A DNA stretch of 64,000 nucleotides from an uncultured Lachnospiraceae bacterium (GCA_946554445.1 CAMNSD010000007.1:82543-146542), one strand, 5' to 3'. Positions 46,823 through 56,308 are shown, counted from the first letter of the stretch. Program-made: numbers and translations. The notes: a model not told the origin generated them from the letters alone.

Positions 46823-46858
46823 TGATAAATGACTCCTTCTTTTATGCCACATTAATTA

Positions 46859-48784
46859 TCATTGTTTCTTTCTACTATCGCTTTTTCCATAATAGATATT
46901 TCTTAATTTCATAGCAATATAAAAGAAATCAACATTAACAAAACAAACTTTTTTTAATAAGCCGGTAATCCATACTGAAAATTTCAAATCATGGATAAAC
47001 CGAAAAATATTAAAGTAGTACTTCCTACGACTTACCTGCGGAATCAAATTTTTCAATTCATCATCTAAAAATAAAATTTGACCCATGTTTTCAACATCTT
47101 CCTGCCGCGGCTGATTCCCCAGTATAAAAAAATTTGTAATTGCAGTTCTTGAATCTATGTAAAAATATCTGCTGAAACTATAATTTGAAAAATCTTTAAC
47201 AAACGATAGAGCGCCCTCCTGTATTTTTTTTATTTTTTGTAGACTTTTAGTATTTTCATATTCAAAATTTTGAAATTCAATTCCATTTCTCCCATATCCT
47301 TTTACCGATCCGTGTTCGGCCACAAAAAATGTTTCCATTAGCAAACGGCAAAATGTTAGTTTTTGACATATAATCTCATTATATTTCTTTTGAAACAGAA
47401 ATCCTTTCATCTTATATTTATCTTGAATATCACTATCAACTTGGACTCCCAAATAGTACCCTTGAATCTCCGCATCTATCTTCGCAGCATTAATAATCTG
47501 TTCCATAGCCTGCTGGAGATTGCCATTCCAACCTATATCTATAATTGCAACTTTTCCATTTAAGCCGATGTCTTTAAAATATCTAAGTGTATTTTCATAC
47601 GATTCTAAAGAAATTTTCTCTATATCTTGAAAGATTGAATCCCATAATTCTCGAAAATTAGGGTTTTTTATCTCTGCTTCCACATTTATTAACGAATCCA
47701 TTTGATATCCATAAGTCATAACGGACAACTCATATTTGTGTGGCTCCAATCCCATTCTCGTTAAAAAATCCACCATTTTAACCCAGCGTGGAAACTTCAT
47801 GATCCTAACAATACTTTCCAGATTTCTATACATCCATAATGTAGGTATAATCAATGCCTTTCTTGAAGCATAAATATACTTATTTTCTATATCTGGACTT
47901 AATATGTTAAAAGCTTGCTGCATAATAAATCCATCGCGGGATAAAAAAAACACTTTATCCGGCTTATAGTCTCTTATATTTTCTGAAAGCCAAATGGAGA
48001 AACCATATAAAATTGGCCCCAAAACTTGATACCCTGTCTTCCAATAATAGTCCTTTTTGGTTTTAATATGATTATTAATATAATGATTAAGTATTTTATA
48101 TTCAATTTCCTTATTTTTGCCATCATGTATTGTACAGTAATTTTTAGTTGATAAATGTAAACTTTTTATCCCATTTAATCGTGAATGTAAAATATCATTT
48201 TTCCAGTTATCCCCTATATGTAGTATTTGCTTCCTATTAATATCTAAATCATGGATTACATAACGGAAAAGTTCTCCCTTAAAAGCCTTTGAATAACCAA
48301 TATCATTAGACAAATACAATTTACAATAAGTTATTTTATTATTGCTCAGTATTCGTTCTATAACTTGCTTTGGCAGATACATATCTGTGCAAATGATAAT
48401 TTTTTTACTTTTCTTTATACAGTATTGATATAATTTATATCCTTCTCTATTAATTTCACAAATGCTTTCCTCTATCTCTATCTCAACATTTTTTATCTGT
48501 TCTATCGTTTCATTATCGAGATCATAACAATTACCTAAGACTTCGTATATAGAATCCAATGTAATATCCTGCCCTTCATATCCTCTATCCATACGGGCTT
48601 GATATTCCGCATTTATTCTTTTGGATTTAAACCGTTTAACATCTATGCCCAATTGTCTAATTTGTTTTTGAACCAAATCAAACATCTCTGATGGTTTGTC
48701 TAAATTACGCGTAATTAATGTGTCAAACATGTCAAATGAAATCACATCATAACCATCAAACAACCGATATCTTCTATTTGTCAT
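46859..48784 (-). CDS. Large HAD-type protein of capsule clusters
   Basis: This 641-residue protein begins with an HAD-like domain: VISFDMFDTLITRN (motif I DxFDTL), IIICTDMYLPKQV (motif II), then ILHIGDNWKNDI (motif IV). A second half (about 250-620) has KVFFLSRDGFIMQQAF and AIIDIGWNGNLQQAM. Such two-part proteins (COG5610 type) occur in polysaccharide clusters; the second part may be a glycosyltransferase-like domain, which is not certain. It is in the AT-rich island. AAGGA lies about 11 nt before ATG 48784. Confidence 0.7.
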   Translation of the reverse strand: MTNRRYRLFDGYDVISFDMFDTLITRNLDKPSEMFDLVQKQIRQLGIDVKRFKSKRINAEYQARMDRGYEGQDITLDSIYEVLGNCYDLDNETIEQIKNVEIEIEESICEINREGYKLYQYCIKKSKKIIICTDMYLPKQVIERILSNNKITYCKLYLSNDIGYSKAFKGELFRYVIHDLDINRKQILHIGDNWKNDILHSRLNGIKSLHLSTKNYCTIHDGKNKEIEYKILNHYINNHIKTKKDYYWKTGYQVLGPILYGFSIWLSENIRDYKPDKVFFLSRDGFIMQQAFNILSPDIENKYIYASRKALIIPTLWMYRNLESIVRIMKFPRWVKMVDFLTRMGLEPHKYELSVMTYGYQMDSLINVEAEIKNPNFRELWDSIFQDIEKISLESYENTLRYFKDIGLNGKVAIIDIGWNGNLQQAMEQIINAAKIDAEIQGYYLGVQVDSDIQDKYKMKGFLFQKKYNEIICQKLTFCRLLMETFFVAEHGSVKGYGRNGIEFQNFEYENTKSLQKIKKIQEGALSFVKDFSNYSFSRYFYIDSRTAITNFFILGNQPRQEDVENMGQILFLDDELKNLIPQVSRRKYYFNIFRFIHDLKFSVWITGLLKKVCFVNVDFFYIAMKLRNIYYGKSDSRKKQ

Positions 48785-48909
48785 TTTATCTACAGTCCTT
48801 ATTTTCTATTCCGCAATATCATGTACCAAATCCGTACAATAATAATCGCCCCTGTTTACCCTGCCAATCGTTTTACCAATCGTCTCATCCACCGCAATGG
48901 TGACAATGC

Positions 48910-49995
48910 TTACTTTCTTGCACTATCAATCAGATTAAACCATTGTTTTGCAGCTTTTTCCCAACTATATACTGATAAAATCTTTTCTGCACTATCTACC
49001 CGCATGGATAATACTTCATTCAAGTCAATGTTACCTCTATTAGCATCTATATAATACACACTGTCTGCATATATCTCATGCATAACAGGAATATCTGAAA
49101 CAATTGCCTTACTTCCTAGCGCTAATGCTTCTAACGGTGGTATTCCAAATCCCTCTATATAAGACGGATATAACAACGCCTTACAATTTTTCATTAAATA
49201 TTTCATATAACTATCCGATACATGGCCAAGATATATAATATTTTTCTTTTCCTTCAACTCATCTACAATATTATCCGGAAGCCTTCCCGCAATCACAAAA
49301 TATTCTTTCATAATTTCAGCTTCCTCTAAAACCCATTGTAAATTTTTATGAGGATTCAATTTCGCAATAAAAAAGAAATAGCTCTTTTCAATTATTCTTG
49401 TGTCTGCTTTTTCATTACACTCCTCAATATTGTTAATATGTTCCCATCCATTACCAATAACGGCAACATTTTTTGATTTAAAATGAAAATACTCACATAA
49501 TTCTGCTTTGGAATATTCCGATACAGTAACAAGTTCTTGCGCAGTACATTCCTTAATAAAGATTTTGCTTTTGTACCATATTTTATCTATAAATTGTCCA
49601 AATTTTACTTGTATTCTTTCTTTAAAAGAAAAATGAAATGGATATTTATAATTTTTCAATAAAATGGTGTCATGAATTGTTGTTATAGAGTCTTGTACCC
49701 ACTCAGCCCGATTAGTCAAATTTATATTTAATCCTTTTCTTTTTCTAACATAGGGTCCATATACAAATAATCCCCAAATTGGACCTGGCACCTCCCTTTT
49801 TCTCCCACGATCTTCCCATGTACATATCTCTATGTTTAATAATTTTGGAATTTTGTCCGCATTACGCGGTACCACCAGTATCGCTTCTCCCGGTTTAAAA
49901 TATTGATCCATTCTTTTTACTATTTCCATCGCGTATCTTGGTACACCATAAATACGTTCTTTTGTGAAATAACCATTAATATACACCTTTTTCAT
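48910..49995 (-). CDS. Family 4 glycosyltransferase
   Basis: This 361-residue GT-B enzyme starts KVYINGYFTKERIYGVPRYAMEIVKRM; the C-terminal half has FFFIAKLNPHKNLQWVLEEAE and YPSYIEGFGIPPLEALALGSKAIVSDIPVMHEI. It is of the capsule GT4 type that transfers mannose or other hexoses. It is AT-rich. A 125-nt gap follows before the next gene downstream. AAGGAT precedes ATG 49995. Confidence 0.88.
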   Translation of the reverse strand: MKKVYINGYFTKERIYGVPRYAMEIVKRMDQYFKPGEAILVVPRNADKIPKLLNIEICTWEDRGRKREVPGPIWGLFVYGPYVRKRKGLNINLTNRAEWVQDSITTIHDTILLKNYKYPFHFSFKERIQVKFGQFIDKIWYKSKIFIKECTAQELVTVSEYSKAELCEYFHFKSKNVAVIGNGWEHINNIEECNEKADTRIIEKSYFFFIAKLNPHKNLQWVLEEAEIMKEYFVIAGRLPDNIVDELKEKKNIIYLGHVSDSYMKYLMKNCKALLYPSYIEGFGIPPLEALALGSKAIVSDIPVMHEIYADSVYYIDANRGNIDLNEVLSMRVDSAEKILSVYSWEKAAKQWFNLIDSARK

Positions 49996-50016
49996 TTTAC
50001 TTTATCCTTACTTTCT

Positions 50017-50874
50017 CTATGTCCATTCTTTAATATCTCTCTTTGAATTCCCCCATTCATTTCCATAAGTCCGCCTCTTTACCGCACAATATTTACAGAG
50101 TGGAATTGGCTGTGTCAGTTTTCTGATTACTTCTTCCGTGCTATAGTTTTGATAGATATCAATACCGTCTTTTTCTGTAACCGGAATATTTTTATTAAAA
50201 AAGTTATTAAAACGATCCATACATGCCGCATAGGAACATGTATAAAGATGACCATGGGCCAAATTAATACAATGTCCCGCCATATGACAATGCGTAAATC
50301 CATATATTTCATCCTGACTTCCTGTCTCATCCAACGGCAATTTATACTGTTTCTTTTTAAGAAACTTTGTTCTTCCTTTATAAATAATCTTAACCTTCCC
50401 TTTATGTACCCTCATAAGGTTTTTAATTTTCTCATAATCAAAATTTACCGGATATTTTGTAATTTCTATTACAATGTTATATCGATAACATATATCCCAG
50501 AATTCTTGATCCATTTTATCCAGCAAAAAACCATTTGTTATAATATAGATTGGCAATTTTTTATATGCTTGTCTGGCAATAACAAGCATCTCATTGATAT
50601 TTGCGTGTAACAAAGGCTCTCCGCCTAAGATATAGAAACGTTTAACACACTCATCCGGTAATAATTCACTCGTTCTTTTGACATCCCGCCTGAAATCTTC
50701 CACATCAATAAACCATTTTTCCGCAATGGGGGAAAAATGTGTACAACCCTTACAATTTAAATTACAATGACTGACCAAATCTATTTCAATAGAATCAATT
50801 TGGGTAATCTTTTTTTTCAAATTTTTGGGAAACCAGCTTTTATATGGCCTTTGGATATAACTAATAATTTTCAT
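50017..50874 (-). CDS. Radical SAM protein with C-terminal cysteine cluster
   Basis: This 285-residue protein carries the radical SAM motif at Cys37-x3-Cys41-x2-Cys44 (HCNLNCKGC), with ILGGEPLLH and IYIITNGFLL barrel elements. The C-terminal third has further cysteines (THCHMAGHC, YTCSYAAC, LCKYC), like the SPASM/twitch auxiliary Fe-S domains. It lies between GT4 and GT2 genes of the island, so a sugar or an amino-acid substituent is a plausible substrate, but nothing in the sequence fixes the reaction. AGAGGG precedes ATG 50874. Confidence 0.85.
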   Translation of the reverse strand: MKIISYIQRPYKSWFPKNLKKKITQIDSIEIDLVSHCNLNCKGCTHFSPIAEKWFIDVEDFRRDVKRTSELLPDECVKRFYILGGEPLLHANINEMLVIARQAYKKLPIYIITNGFLLDKMDQEFWDICYRYNIVIEITKYPVNFDYEKIKNLMRVHKGKVKIIYKGRTKFLKKKQYKLPLDETGSQDEIYGFTHCHMAGHCINLAHGHLYTCSYAACMDRFNNFFNKNIPVTEKDGIDIYQNYSTEEVIRKLTQPIPLCKYCAVKRRTYGNEWGNSKRDIKEWT

Positions 50875-50891
50875 AATATGTATTACCCTCT

Positions 50892-51896
50892 TTACAATTT
50901 ATAAAACACTCTCACAAACCACCTTGCACAGTTCAAATGAATCATTCTCATAAAAACTGCAACCGCCAGTTTTTGTTTGGTTTCAATATCATTTTTCCTT
51001 CTAATTGATAAATAAGGATTGCGCATATATATAGGACAATATTTTTCAAGAATTCTCTTTGCATAATCGCACAACTCGTCCAACATCTTTGCATCGCTTT
51101 TTCTGTCCGCTAACTTATAGTATCGATGTTTCCTATTTGCCTCTAATATGAAATATGTAAAAAAACTCATTAACGTATATTCAAAGATATCATAATCATT
51201 CGGTTTATGAGCAACCACATATTGAACGGATTCCTCCAATTCTTTATATGGCACATCAGTCTGTAAAATCTTTCTTGTGGTTATACTGTCCAAATGTACC
51301 AACTGAAAATATCCCTCATATTGCAAAAAATCTATATGGTCAGTCAGAAAAAAGGCTGCCATGTTAAACGGATTATCCTCATACGTTTTACCTTCCGGAA
51401 ATCTTAGATTATGCTTTCTTAAATAATCAAGCCGATACATTTTTCCATGCATATTCAGATGTCTGAGAATACACTTCCCCTGCTCATCCAAACGATACCG
51501 CACATGAGAAATAATCTGACCATCTTCCGTAATTCTATATTGTCCGCTGCATACCACGTCTGATTGATTTTTTTCCGCTTTCGTTACCAAATTACGAAGA
51601 TATTCTGAATCCAAATAATCATCGCTATCTAAAAAAACAACGTATTTACTATTCTCTAATCTATCCATTCCATAATTTCTTGCACTGGACAATCCCCCAT
51701 TTTCTTTATCATAATAACTGATAAAAGAGTATTTATTTTTATATTCTTTTATTATGCTCTCGGTACTGTCCAAACTCCCATCATTAACAATTACAACATC
51801 GTAATCGTCAAATCTTTGATGTACAACGGACTCTAAACATTTACGTATATACTTTTCTGCATTGTATGCAGGAATTATTATTGTTACTAGACTCAT
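50892..51896 (-). CDS. Family 2 glycosyltransferase
   Basis: This 334-residue GT-A enzyme has VTIIIPAYNAEKYIRKCLESVVHQRFDDYDVVIVNDGSLD and VFLDSDDYL (the DxDD metal motif), then a C-terminal region with MHGKMYRLDYL. It probably transfers a repeat-unit sugar. It is the first intact gene at the right end of the AT-rich island. AAGGA precedes ATG 51896. Confidence 0.9.
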   Translation of the reverse strand: MSLVTIIIPAYNAEKYIRKCLESVVHQRFDDYDVVIVNDGSLDSTESIIKEYKNKYSFISYYDKENGGLSSARNYGMDRLENSKYVVFLDSDDYLDSEYLRNLVTKAEKNQSDVVCSGQYRITEDGQIISHVRYRLDEQGKCILRHLNMHGKMYRLDYLRKHNLRFPEGKTYEDNPFNMAAFFLTDHIDFLQYEGYFQLVHLDSITTRKILQTDVPYKELEESVQYVVAHKPNDYDIFEYTLMSFFTYFILEANRKHRYYKLADRKSDAKMLDELCDYAKRILEKYCPIYMRNPYLSIRRKNDIETKQKLAVAVFMRMIHLNCARWFVRVFYKL

Positions 51897-51918
51897 ATAG
51901 AAAATTCCTTTTTATACA

Positions 51919-52096
51919 TTACTCTTTTCTTATATCAACTTTTGTGTTCAAAGAATTTTCTCCATACAAAAAATCCCGACACAAAGCATGGCCATGTACT
52001 GTACTTATCAGTCCAATTTCATACTTTATATCAGGATTTTGTTGTATTACTCTATACTTCAAAAACTTGAGTCTATTATTGTATGTCTATTTCATC
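51919..52096 (-). other. Gap with an untranslated coding remnant
   Basis: This stretch between the GT2 and Rpn genes has no complete gene. On the minus strand a frame ending at TAA 51,921 contains QQNPDIKYEIGL and YGENSLNTKVD, without a start. The peptide QxNPDIKYEI also appears in the plus-strand frame near 53,332-53,362, indicating two related coding fragments in opposite orientation. I do not recognise the protein. Confidence 0.5.
52014..52044. repeat. Left arm of 31-bp imperfect inverted repeat flanking the Rpn gene
   Basis: The complementary strand of this 31-bp segment matches 53,332-53,362 at 28 of 31 positions. The arms enclose the Rpn gene. Two of the three differences are synonymous in the shared frame, so the arms may be remnants of duplicated coding sequence rather than transposon ends. 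Confidence 0.8.
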
Positions 52097-53119
52097 CTAC
52101 CAGTTTTCTTGAAGTCTTTTCTCTGCTTCCGACTCACTTAAACCAAACTGCCTGATCAATTGCTGACAGGTAATCTCCCTAGAAACAGATGCTTCTTTCA
52201 TCATTCTAATCGCAAAGACAAGGCTTTCCTCTTTCCCTTCTTTCATTCCCTCTTCTCTAGCCACCCGCCGCGTCTCCTGCACATCATATGCCTCAAAGTT
52301 CGCAAATAATTCTCCCATATGCCGCTCCTTTACTTTTCCTGAAAATGCTTCTGCCTCCTCACGTGGCACATTAATCTTCAAAAGCAATATTTCCACTATC
52401 TGAGCTATGATATCCAACAGGTATTCCGGTGACTTCGATGTAATGCCATTCAAGTACTCTACACTGACATCTTTACTGAGTTCTGTAAAGTCAGCTGCTT
52501 TCTGTAATTTGCTGATCATCATTACAATTGACAGTTCATCTTTCTTTTCCATAATCTCCGCATTACTATAATCTTTTAACTGCACCAGAATACATTTAAA
52601 GTTTGGTATATATTCTTCGAAAACACTACTTAAATAAACTCTGTTTTCCAATTCGATACCGTCATTCCAGTCAGCTGCCCCATCATAGTAAACAATCGGA
52701 AGTACCGGAGGGTATTTAAAATCTTTTGTCTTACTGATACCCTTATGTTCCCTTTCCTGCTCCTTCTCATAATTTTCCCAGATATATACCATATAGCGCA
52801 ACACCTGCATGATTACATTATAATCCACCTGGGATTTATGTTCAATAAGAGAAATCAAATAGAACGGTGTTTCGTTTCCTTTTAGGCGGACTTTTTTTAC
52901 AACATCTGAATTCCTTTCCTCTGTGAACATATGGACATACTGTTTGGAAACATCTTCAATATCTTCTGGCTTCACATCTTTAAGCAGTGGTATATTCACA
53001 TACCCCTGTAAAAACTGAGCGCACAGACGAGAATCTCCAAAAATAATCTTACTGGAAGTATCTCTGATCTGGGAATTTGGTAGTTGGCCGCCGGTGCCTT
53101 TTTCCTTTGTCTGTTTCAT
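52097..53119 (-). CDS. Rpn family recombination-promoting nuclease / putative transposase-like protein
   Basis: This 340-residue protein starts at ATG 53119 (AGG 6 nt before). RDTSSKIIFGDSRLCAQFLQGY is the Rpn/PD-(D/E)XK N-terminus; YVHMFTEERNSDVVKKVR and PFYLISLIEHKSQVDYNV contain the D...ExK nuclease core (Asp, then Glu-His-Lys), and FKYPPVLPIVYYDGAADW follows. A C-terminal helical tail ends with QLIRQFGLSESEAEKRL. Rpn nucleases promote recombination in E. coli. It marks the right border of the AT-rich island and is flanked by imperfect inverted repeats. Confidence 0.85.
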   Translation of the reverse strand: MKQTKEKGTGGQLPNSQIRDTSSKIIFGDSRLCAQFLQGYVNIPLLKDVKPEDIEDVSKQYVHMFTEERNSDVVKKVRLKGNETPFYLISLIEHKSQVDYNVIMQVLRYMVYIWENYEKEQEREHKGISKTKDFKYPPVLPIVYYDGAADWNDGIELENRVYLSSVFEEYIPNFKCILVQLKDYSNAEIMEKKDELSIVMMISKLQKAADFTELSKDVSVEYLNGITSKSPEYLLDIIAQIVEILLLKINVPREEAEAFSGKVKERHMGELFANFEAYDVQETRRVAREEGMKEGKEESLVFAIRMMKEASVSREITCQQLIRQFGLSESEAEKRLQENW

Positions 53120-53331
53120 CGTAAACCTGCCTTTCCCGCACGGAATACGACAAAATATCTGCACCGATAAAGTCTATAAAAGATTCTGTCTATATCCCAT
53201 ACGTCTTATGAAATTGTTAAGTTGGGATATTTTTCCTGAAACTCCTGAATTGATAAATGAATTGCTCTGAAAGAAAATATCCTATGATTGATATGTTGCT
53301 TTTTCAATATAGCACATCCCTTTCTTTCTTG

Positions 53332-53362
53332 CAACCAAACCCTGATATAAAATATGAAATTG
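53332..53362. repeat. Right arm of 31-bp imperfect inverted repeat flanking the Rpn gene
   Basis: It matches the complementary strand of 52,014-52,044 at 28 of 31 positions. The plus-strand frame reads QPNPDIKYEIV, homologous to the remnant on the left. The 215-nt gap around it (53,165-53,379) holds no other recognisable feature. Confidence 0.8.
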
Positions 53363-53379
53363 TCAAGGTGCCTCTTCTC

Positions 53380-54429
53380 TTACATTTCAGCCTGCAATTC
53401 TCCCTGCGCAGGCGTCTCCTGATGTATCTTCTTACCTACCACCTGATAGGTTTTCACTACTTCCTTCTCCATCTTCATCTGCATATAAATCGCATCATAC
53501 TCGGTCTTTCTGGCATGATACTGGGTATCCTGAAGCAGTTTCCTGTTGGCCGCGATCACATCTGCCAAAAGACCGATCATAAATGTCAGGAAGCCTATGA
53601 TAATCAGCGTACATGCCAGGATAAGGGACTGTACATGTCCGCCAGATTGGCCTATCGCCCTATAAAACAGAAATCGAAATCCAATTACCATGCCGATTAT
53701 CACCGGTGTAATTGCAAGATATGTAAAAAACTTAAGCGGTTTATACATCATATACGCCCGAAGAATCGTGAGCATACTTTTCTTCACATATCCCCAAATA
53801 CTGTGAAAAAGTCTTGACGGACGAAGTTCAGCATTGGTCCTCACCGGTACGCTTGTGAGGGCTATCTTCTCCCTGCCCGCCTGGACGATTGTCTCCAGTG
53901 TATAGGTATAATCGTTTACCACATTGACGCGCATCGCCGCTTCCCTGCTAAACGCCCTGAACCCACTGGGCGCATCGGGTATGTCTGTATTGGAAGCCTT
54001 TCTTACCACCCAGCTTCCAAAATGCTGCAATTTCTTTTTGATAAAGGAAAAGTGCTCCGTCTGGTCGATCGGCCTTGCCCCAATCACCATATCCGCCTGT
54101 CCATCCAGAATCGGTTGTATCAATTTCTGAATATCCGCTGCACAGTATTGGTTATCCGCATCTGTATTGACAATGATGTCAGCGCCGTTTCTAAGGCAGC
54201 CATCCAATCCCGCCATAAATCCTTTGGCAAGTCCTTTATTCTGCTTAAAGTTGACCACATGCTGTACGCCCCAATTTCTTGCCACTTCCTCGGTATTATC
54301 CCGACTGCCGTCATTGACGATCAGATATTCTATTTCATCTATTCCATCCAATTTCTTTGGAAGATCGTTGAGCGCGATCTCCAATGTTTCCGCTTCGTTA
54401 TAACAGGGAATCTGGATAAGCAGTTTCAT
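53380..54429 (-). CDS. GT2, polyprenyl-phosphate glycosyltransferase with membrane tail
   Basis: This 349-residue protein starts at ATG 54429 (GGAGG 8 nt upstream). The GT-A domain has LLIQIPCYNEAETLEIALNDL, VNDGSRDNT and IIVNTDADNQYC (metal-binding DxD), and DAPSGFRAFSREA. Two C-terminal membrane helices lie around 235-300, followed by a basic tail. It resembles DPM1/GtrB-type enzymes forming lipid-phosphate-sugar. It lies upstream of the AT-rich island and downstream of a GT-C protein that could use its product. Confidence 0.87.
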   Translation of the reverse strand: MKLLIQIPCYNEAETLEIALNDLPKKLDGIDEIEYLIVNDGSRDNTEEVARNWGVQHVVNFKQNKGLAKGFMAGLDGCLRNGADIIVNTDADNQYCAADIQKLIQPILDGQADMVIGARPIDQTEHFSFIKKKLQHFGSWVVRKASNTDIPDAPSGFRAFSREAAMRVNVVNDYTYTLETIVQAGREKIALTSVPVRTNAELRPSRLFHSIWGYVKKSMLTILRAYMMYKPLKFFTYLAITPVIIGMVIGFRFLFYRAIGQSGGHVQSLILACTLIIIGFLTFMIGLLADVIAANRKLLQDTQYHARKTEYDAIYMQMKMEKEVVKTYQVVGKKIHQETPAQGELQAEM

Positions 54430-54505
54430 AGGTATACCTCCATTTCGCGCTTCCAGACAAAGCATTGTATTAAGCCGCTTTCATTACATAAGGTCTCAAT
54501 CTTCT

Positions 54506-56308
54506 TCATTCCGTCACAAACAATACAAACGACTGGCTTTCGCTGCATTTTTGATATTTATCTTCCAACACATCCAGGCAGGCAAAGCCCTGATCTACAA
54601 TCAGGAAGCCTTCTTTCGGTAAAATGCTCTCCAGTTCTGCCCGTTCCGTATCCTGCAGTTTGATGATCTCTATTTCTTTTTCTCTCATGGCAAACTGTAT
54701 TAAATCAATATGGGGAAATCCCCCTCCATACAGATAGGTGACTGGTTCCTCATAATCCGCGATATATTGCGCAATTTTCAGATTATAATAATCTGTATCG
54801 TTAAAAGATTTGGTATATTTTTCTCCCAGATTAAGCGCCAACATTGTCTCTATCAGCACAAATACGCCTAACACATATATGTGCTTTTTAAATCGCATTC
54901 CTGCGTAGATGCAAAACATCACGCCTACCATAAGCGCCATTCCAAAGATAAATCCCTTTGGAAATTCTGTTTTGATACTATAGTTCCAATCGTCCGACAG
55001 ATAACTGATCCCAGGCGCAAAATATCCCTGCATAACTGTCAAGCCGCTGTGCAGCGCATTTTTAAAAGTAATCGCAAACATCATTGCCGAAAGCAGCGCG
55101 CTTCCCACAAACACTCGCAATTTATGCTTTATCTCACAGAAGGAGAGCGCTCCAATCCCGATAAAGACTGGCAAAATATGCTCATTGTATCTTCCATAAA
55201 CAAACCCATCCAATCTGTCGGGAAACATCATGACAATTGCCGTGACAGCAAACTGGCCCATCATAGAGAGCAGGCAGAAAAAATAAAAATAATTTTTGTT
55301 TCCATCAATTTCCGCCATATTCTCTTTTTCATGTCGAGAAAAACAATCCTGAAGCATCCTGCCTGTATTTTTGAGACAGGCGTATACGGCTGGGATAAAC
55401 AATCCAAAAGAAGCCATGATCAGGTAATATAACTTTCCCGCACCACTTTTTAAAAATCCCTTTATTCCATGAAATGTCAGCAGCGCTTTTAGCATCCCTA
55501 TGCGCCCCGTATAGTCGTTCACAGAAAGCAATCCCTCATCCGCTGCCACATATACGGTATCTATGACTTGTGTTTTTATCCATAAGCCGCACACACCTCC
55601 TGCCACCAATAACAGAAATACTGCCGCCAAACTCTTACGCGCCGAAGGCGTCTTCCAGGCATACACAATAAGCGTCATAATCATTGCGATACATATACCT
55701 GCCGTGCGCATATGTACAAAATATATATAAAGAAGTGACAGCCCCAATAACACTGCATTCATCACATTCGGTTTTTCAAGAAATAGCAGCAACAGATAAC
55801 AGAGGCACGTATACAGAAACATAAGTAACGCCTCCACCAGCGTCATCTGTACATAAAAGGACCAGGGCGGATAGAAGACTGCCAACCCTACCGCCAATAC
55901 AATCTGCATTTTTCTTTCCTGCGCACCTTCTGACAGGTACAGTCTTTTATAAAGTTCCCACAGTATTCCAATGGCGCTGCATTGCAATAGCATATTGACG
56001 GTAAGTGCGGCGCGGTATGCTGTTATGCTGTCCTTAAAAATCCACAAAATAGGCGTCAGGATCATTCCGTATCCAAAGGAGTAATAAGAACCCAGCGCAG
56101 TCACATTAGACCAGTCATATCCCAATGCCTTCGCGGCACTTGCCCAGTAACCGAATTCATCCGGATAAATAGAAAACCCGCACACTTTATAAATATGAAA
56201 CTGAAAAACGCAAAAAATAAGCAGTCCAAACAGCAACAAATACCGGAAGAAGAATCTATTTCTTCCTCCGGTTATTGCCTGTACATCCTTAGTACTTAAC
56301 GATTGCAT
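54506..56308 (-). CDS. Polytopic membrane protein, GT-C-like
   Basis: This is a protein of about 600 residues with some 12 membrane helices and a C-terminal soluble domain. YPDEFGYWASAAKALGYDWSN in the first outer loop and SFGYGMILTP show it to be a paralogue of the 45,050-46,822 protein. ATG 56308 overlaps the end of the secreted-protein gene by about 20 nt, an unusually long overlap; no better start is visible, and a ribosome binding site is not obvious. Likely role: transfer of a sugar from a lipid carrier outside the membrane. Confidence 0.65.
   Translation of the reverse strand: MQSLSTKDVQAITGGRNRFFFRYLLLFGLLIFCVFQFHIYKVCGFSIYPDEFGYWASAAKALGYDWSNVTALGSYYSFGYGMILTPILWIFKDSITAYRAALTVNMLLQCSAIGILWELYKRLYLSEGAQERKMQIVLAVGLAVFYPPWSFYVQMTLVEALLMFLYTCLCYLLLLFLEKPNVMNAVLLGLSLLYIYFVHMRTAGICIAMIMTLIVYAWKTPSARKSLAAVFLLLVAGGVCGLWIKTQVIDTVYVAADEGLLSVNDYTGRIGMLKALLTFHGIKGFLKSGAGKLYYLIMASFGLFIPAVYACLKNTGRMLQDCFSRHEKENMAEIDGNKNYFYFFCLLSMMGQFAVTAIVMMFPDRLDGFVYGRYNEHILPVFIGIGALSFCEIKHKLRVFVGSALLSAMMFAITFKNALHSGLTVMQGYFAPGISYLSDDWNYSIKTEFPKGFIFGMALMVGVMFCIYAGMRFKKHIYVLGVFVLIETMLALNLGEKYTKSFNDTDYYNLKIAQYIADYEEPVTYLYGGGFPHIDLIQFAMREKEIEIIKLQDTERAELESILPKEGFLIVDQGFACLDVLEDKYQKCSESQSFVLFVTE

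Noticed and set aside
48785..48909. Minus-strand frame of about 36 codons reading KVSIVTIAVDETIGKTIG before the HAD gene
   Set aside because: It has no start codon and no ribosome binding site, and ends at TAG before the next gene. It may be a remnant but is too short to call.
53257..53817. Plus-strand frame with MIDMLLFQYS and QPNPDIKYEI as an intact gene
   Set aside because: Most of it runs opposite the GT2 gene, so only the short part around the inverted repeat is likely a real coding remnant.
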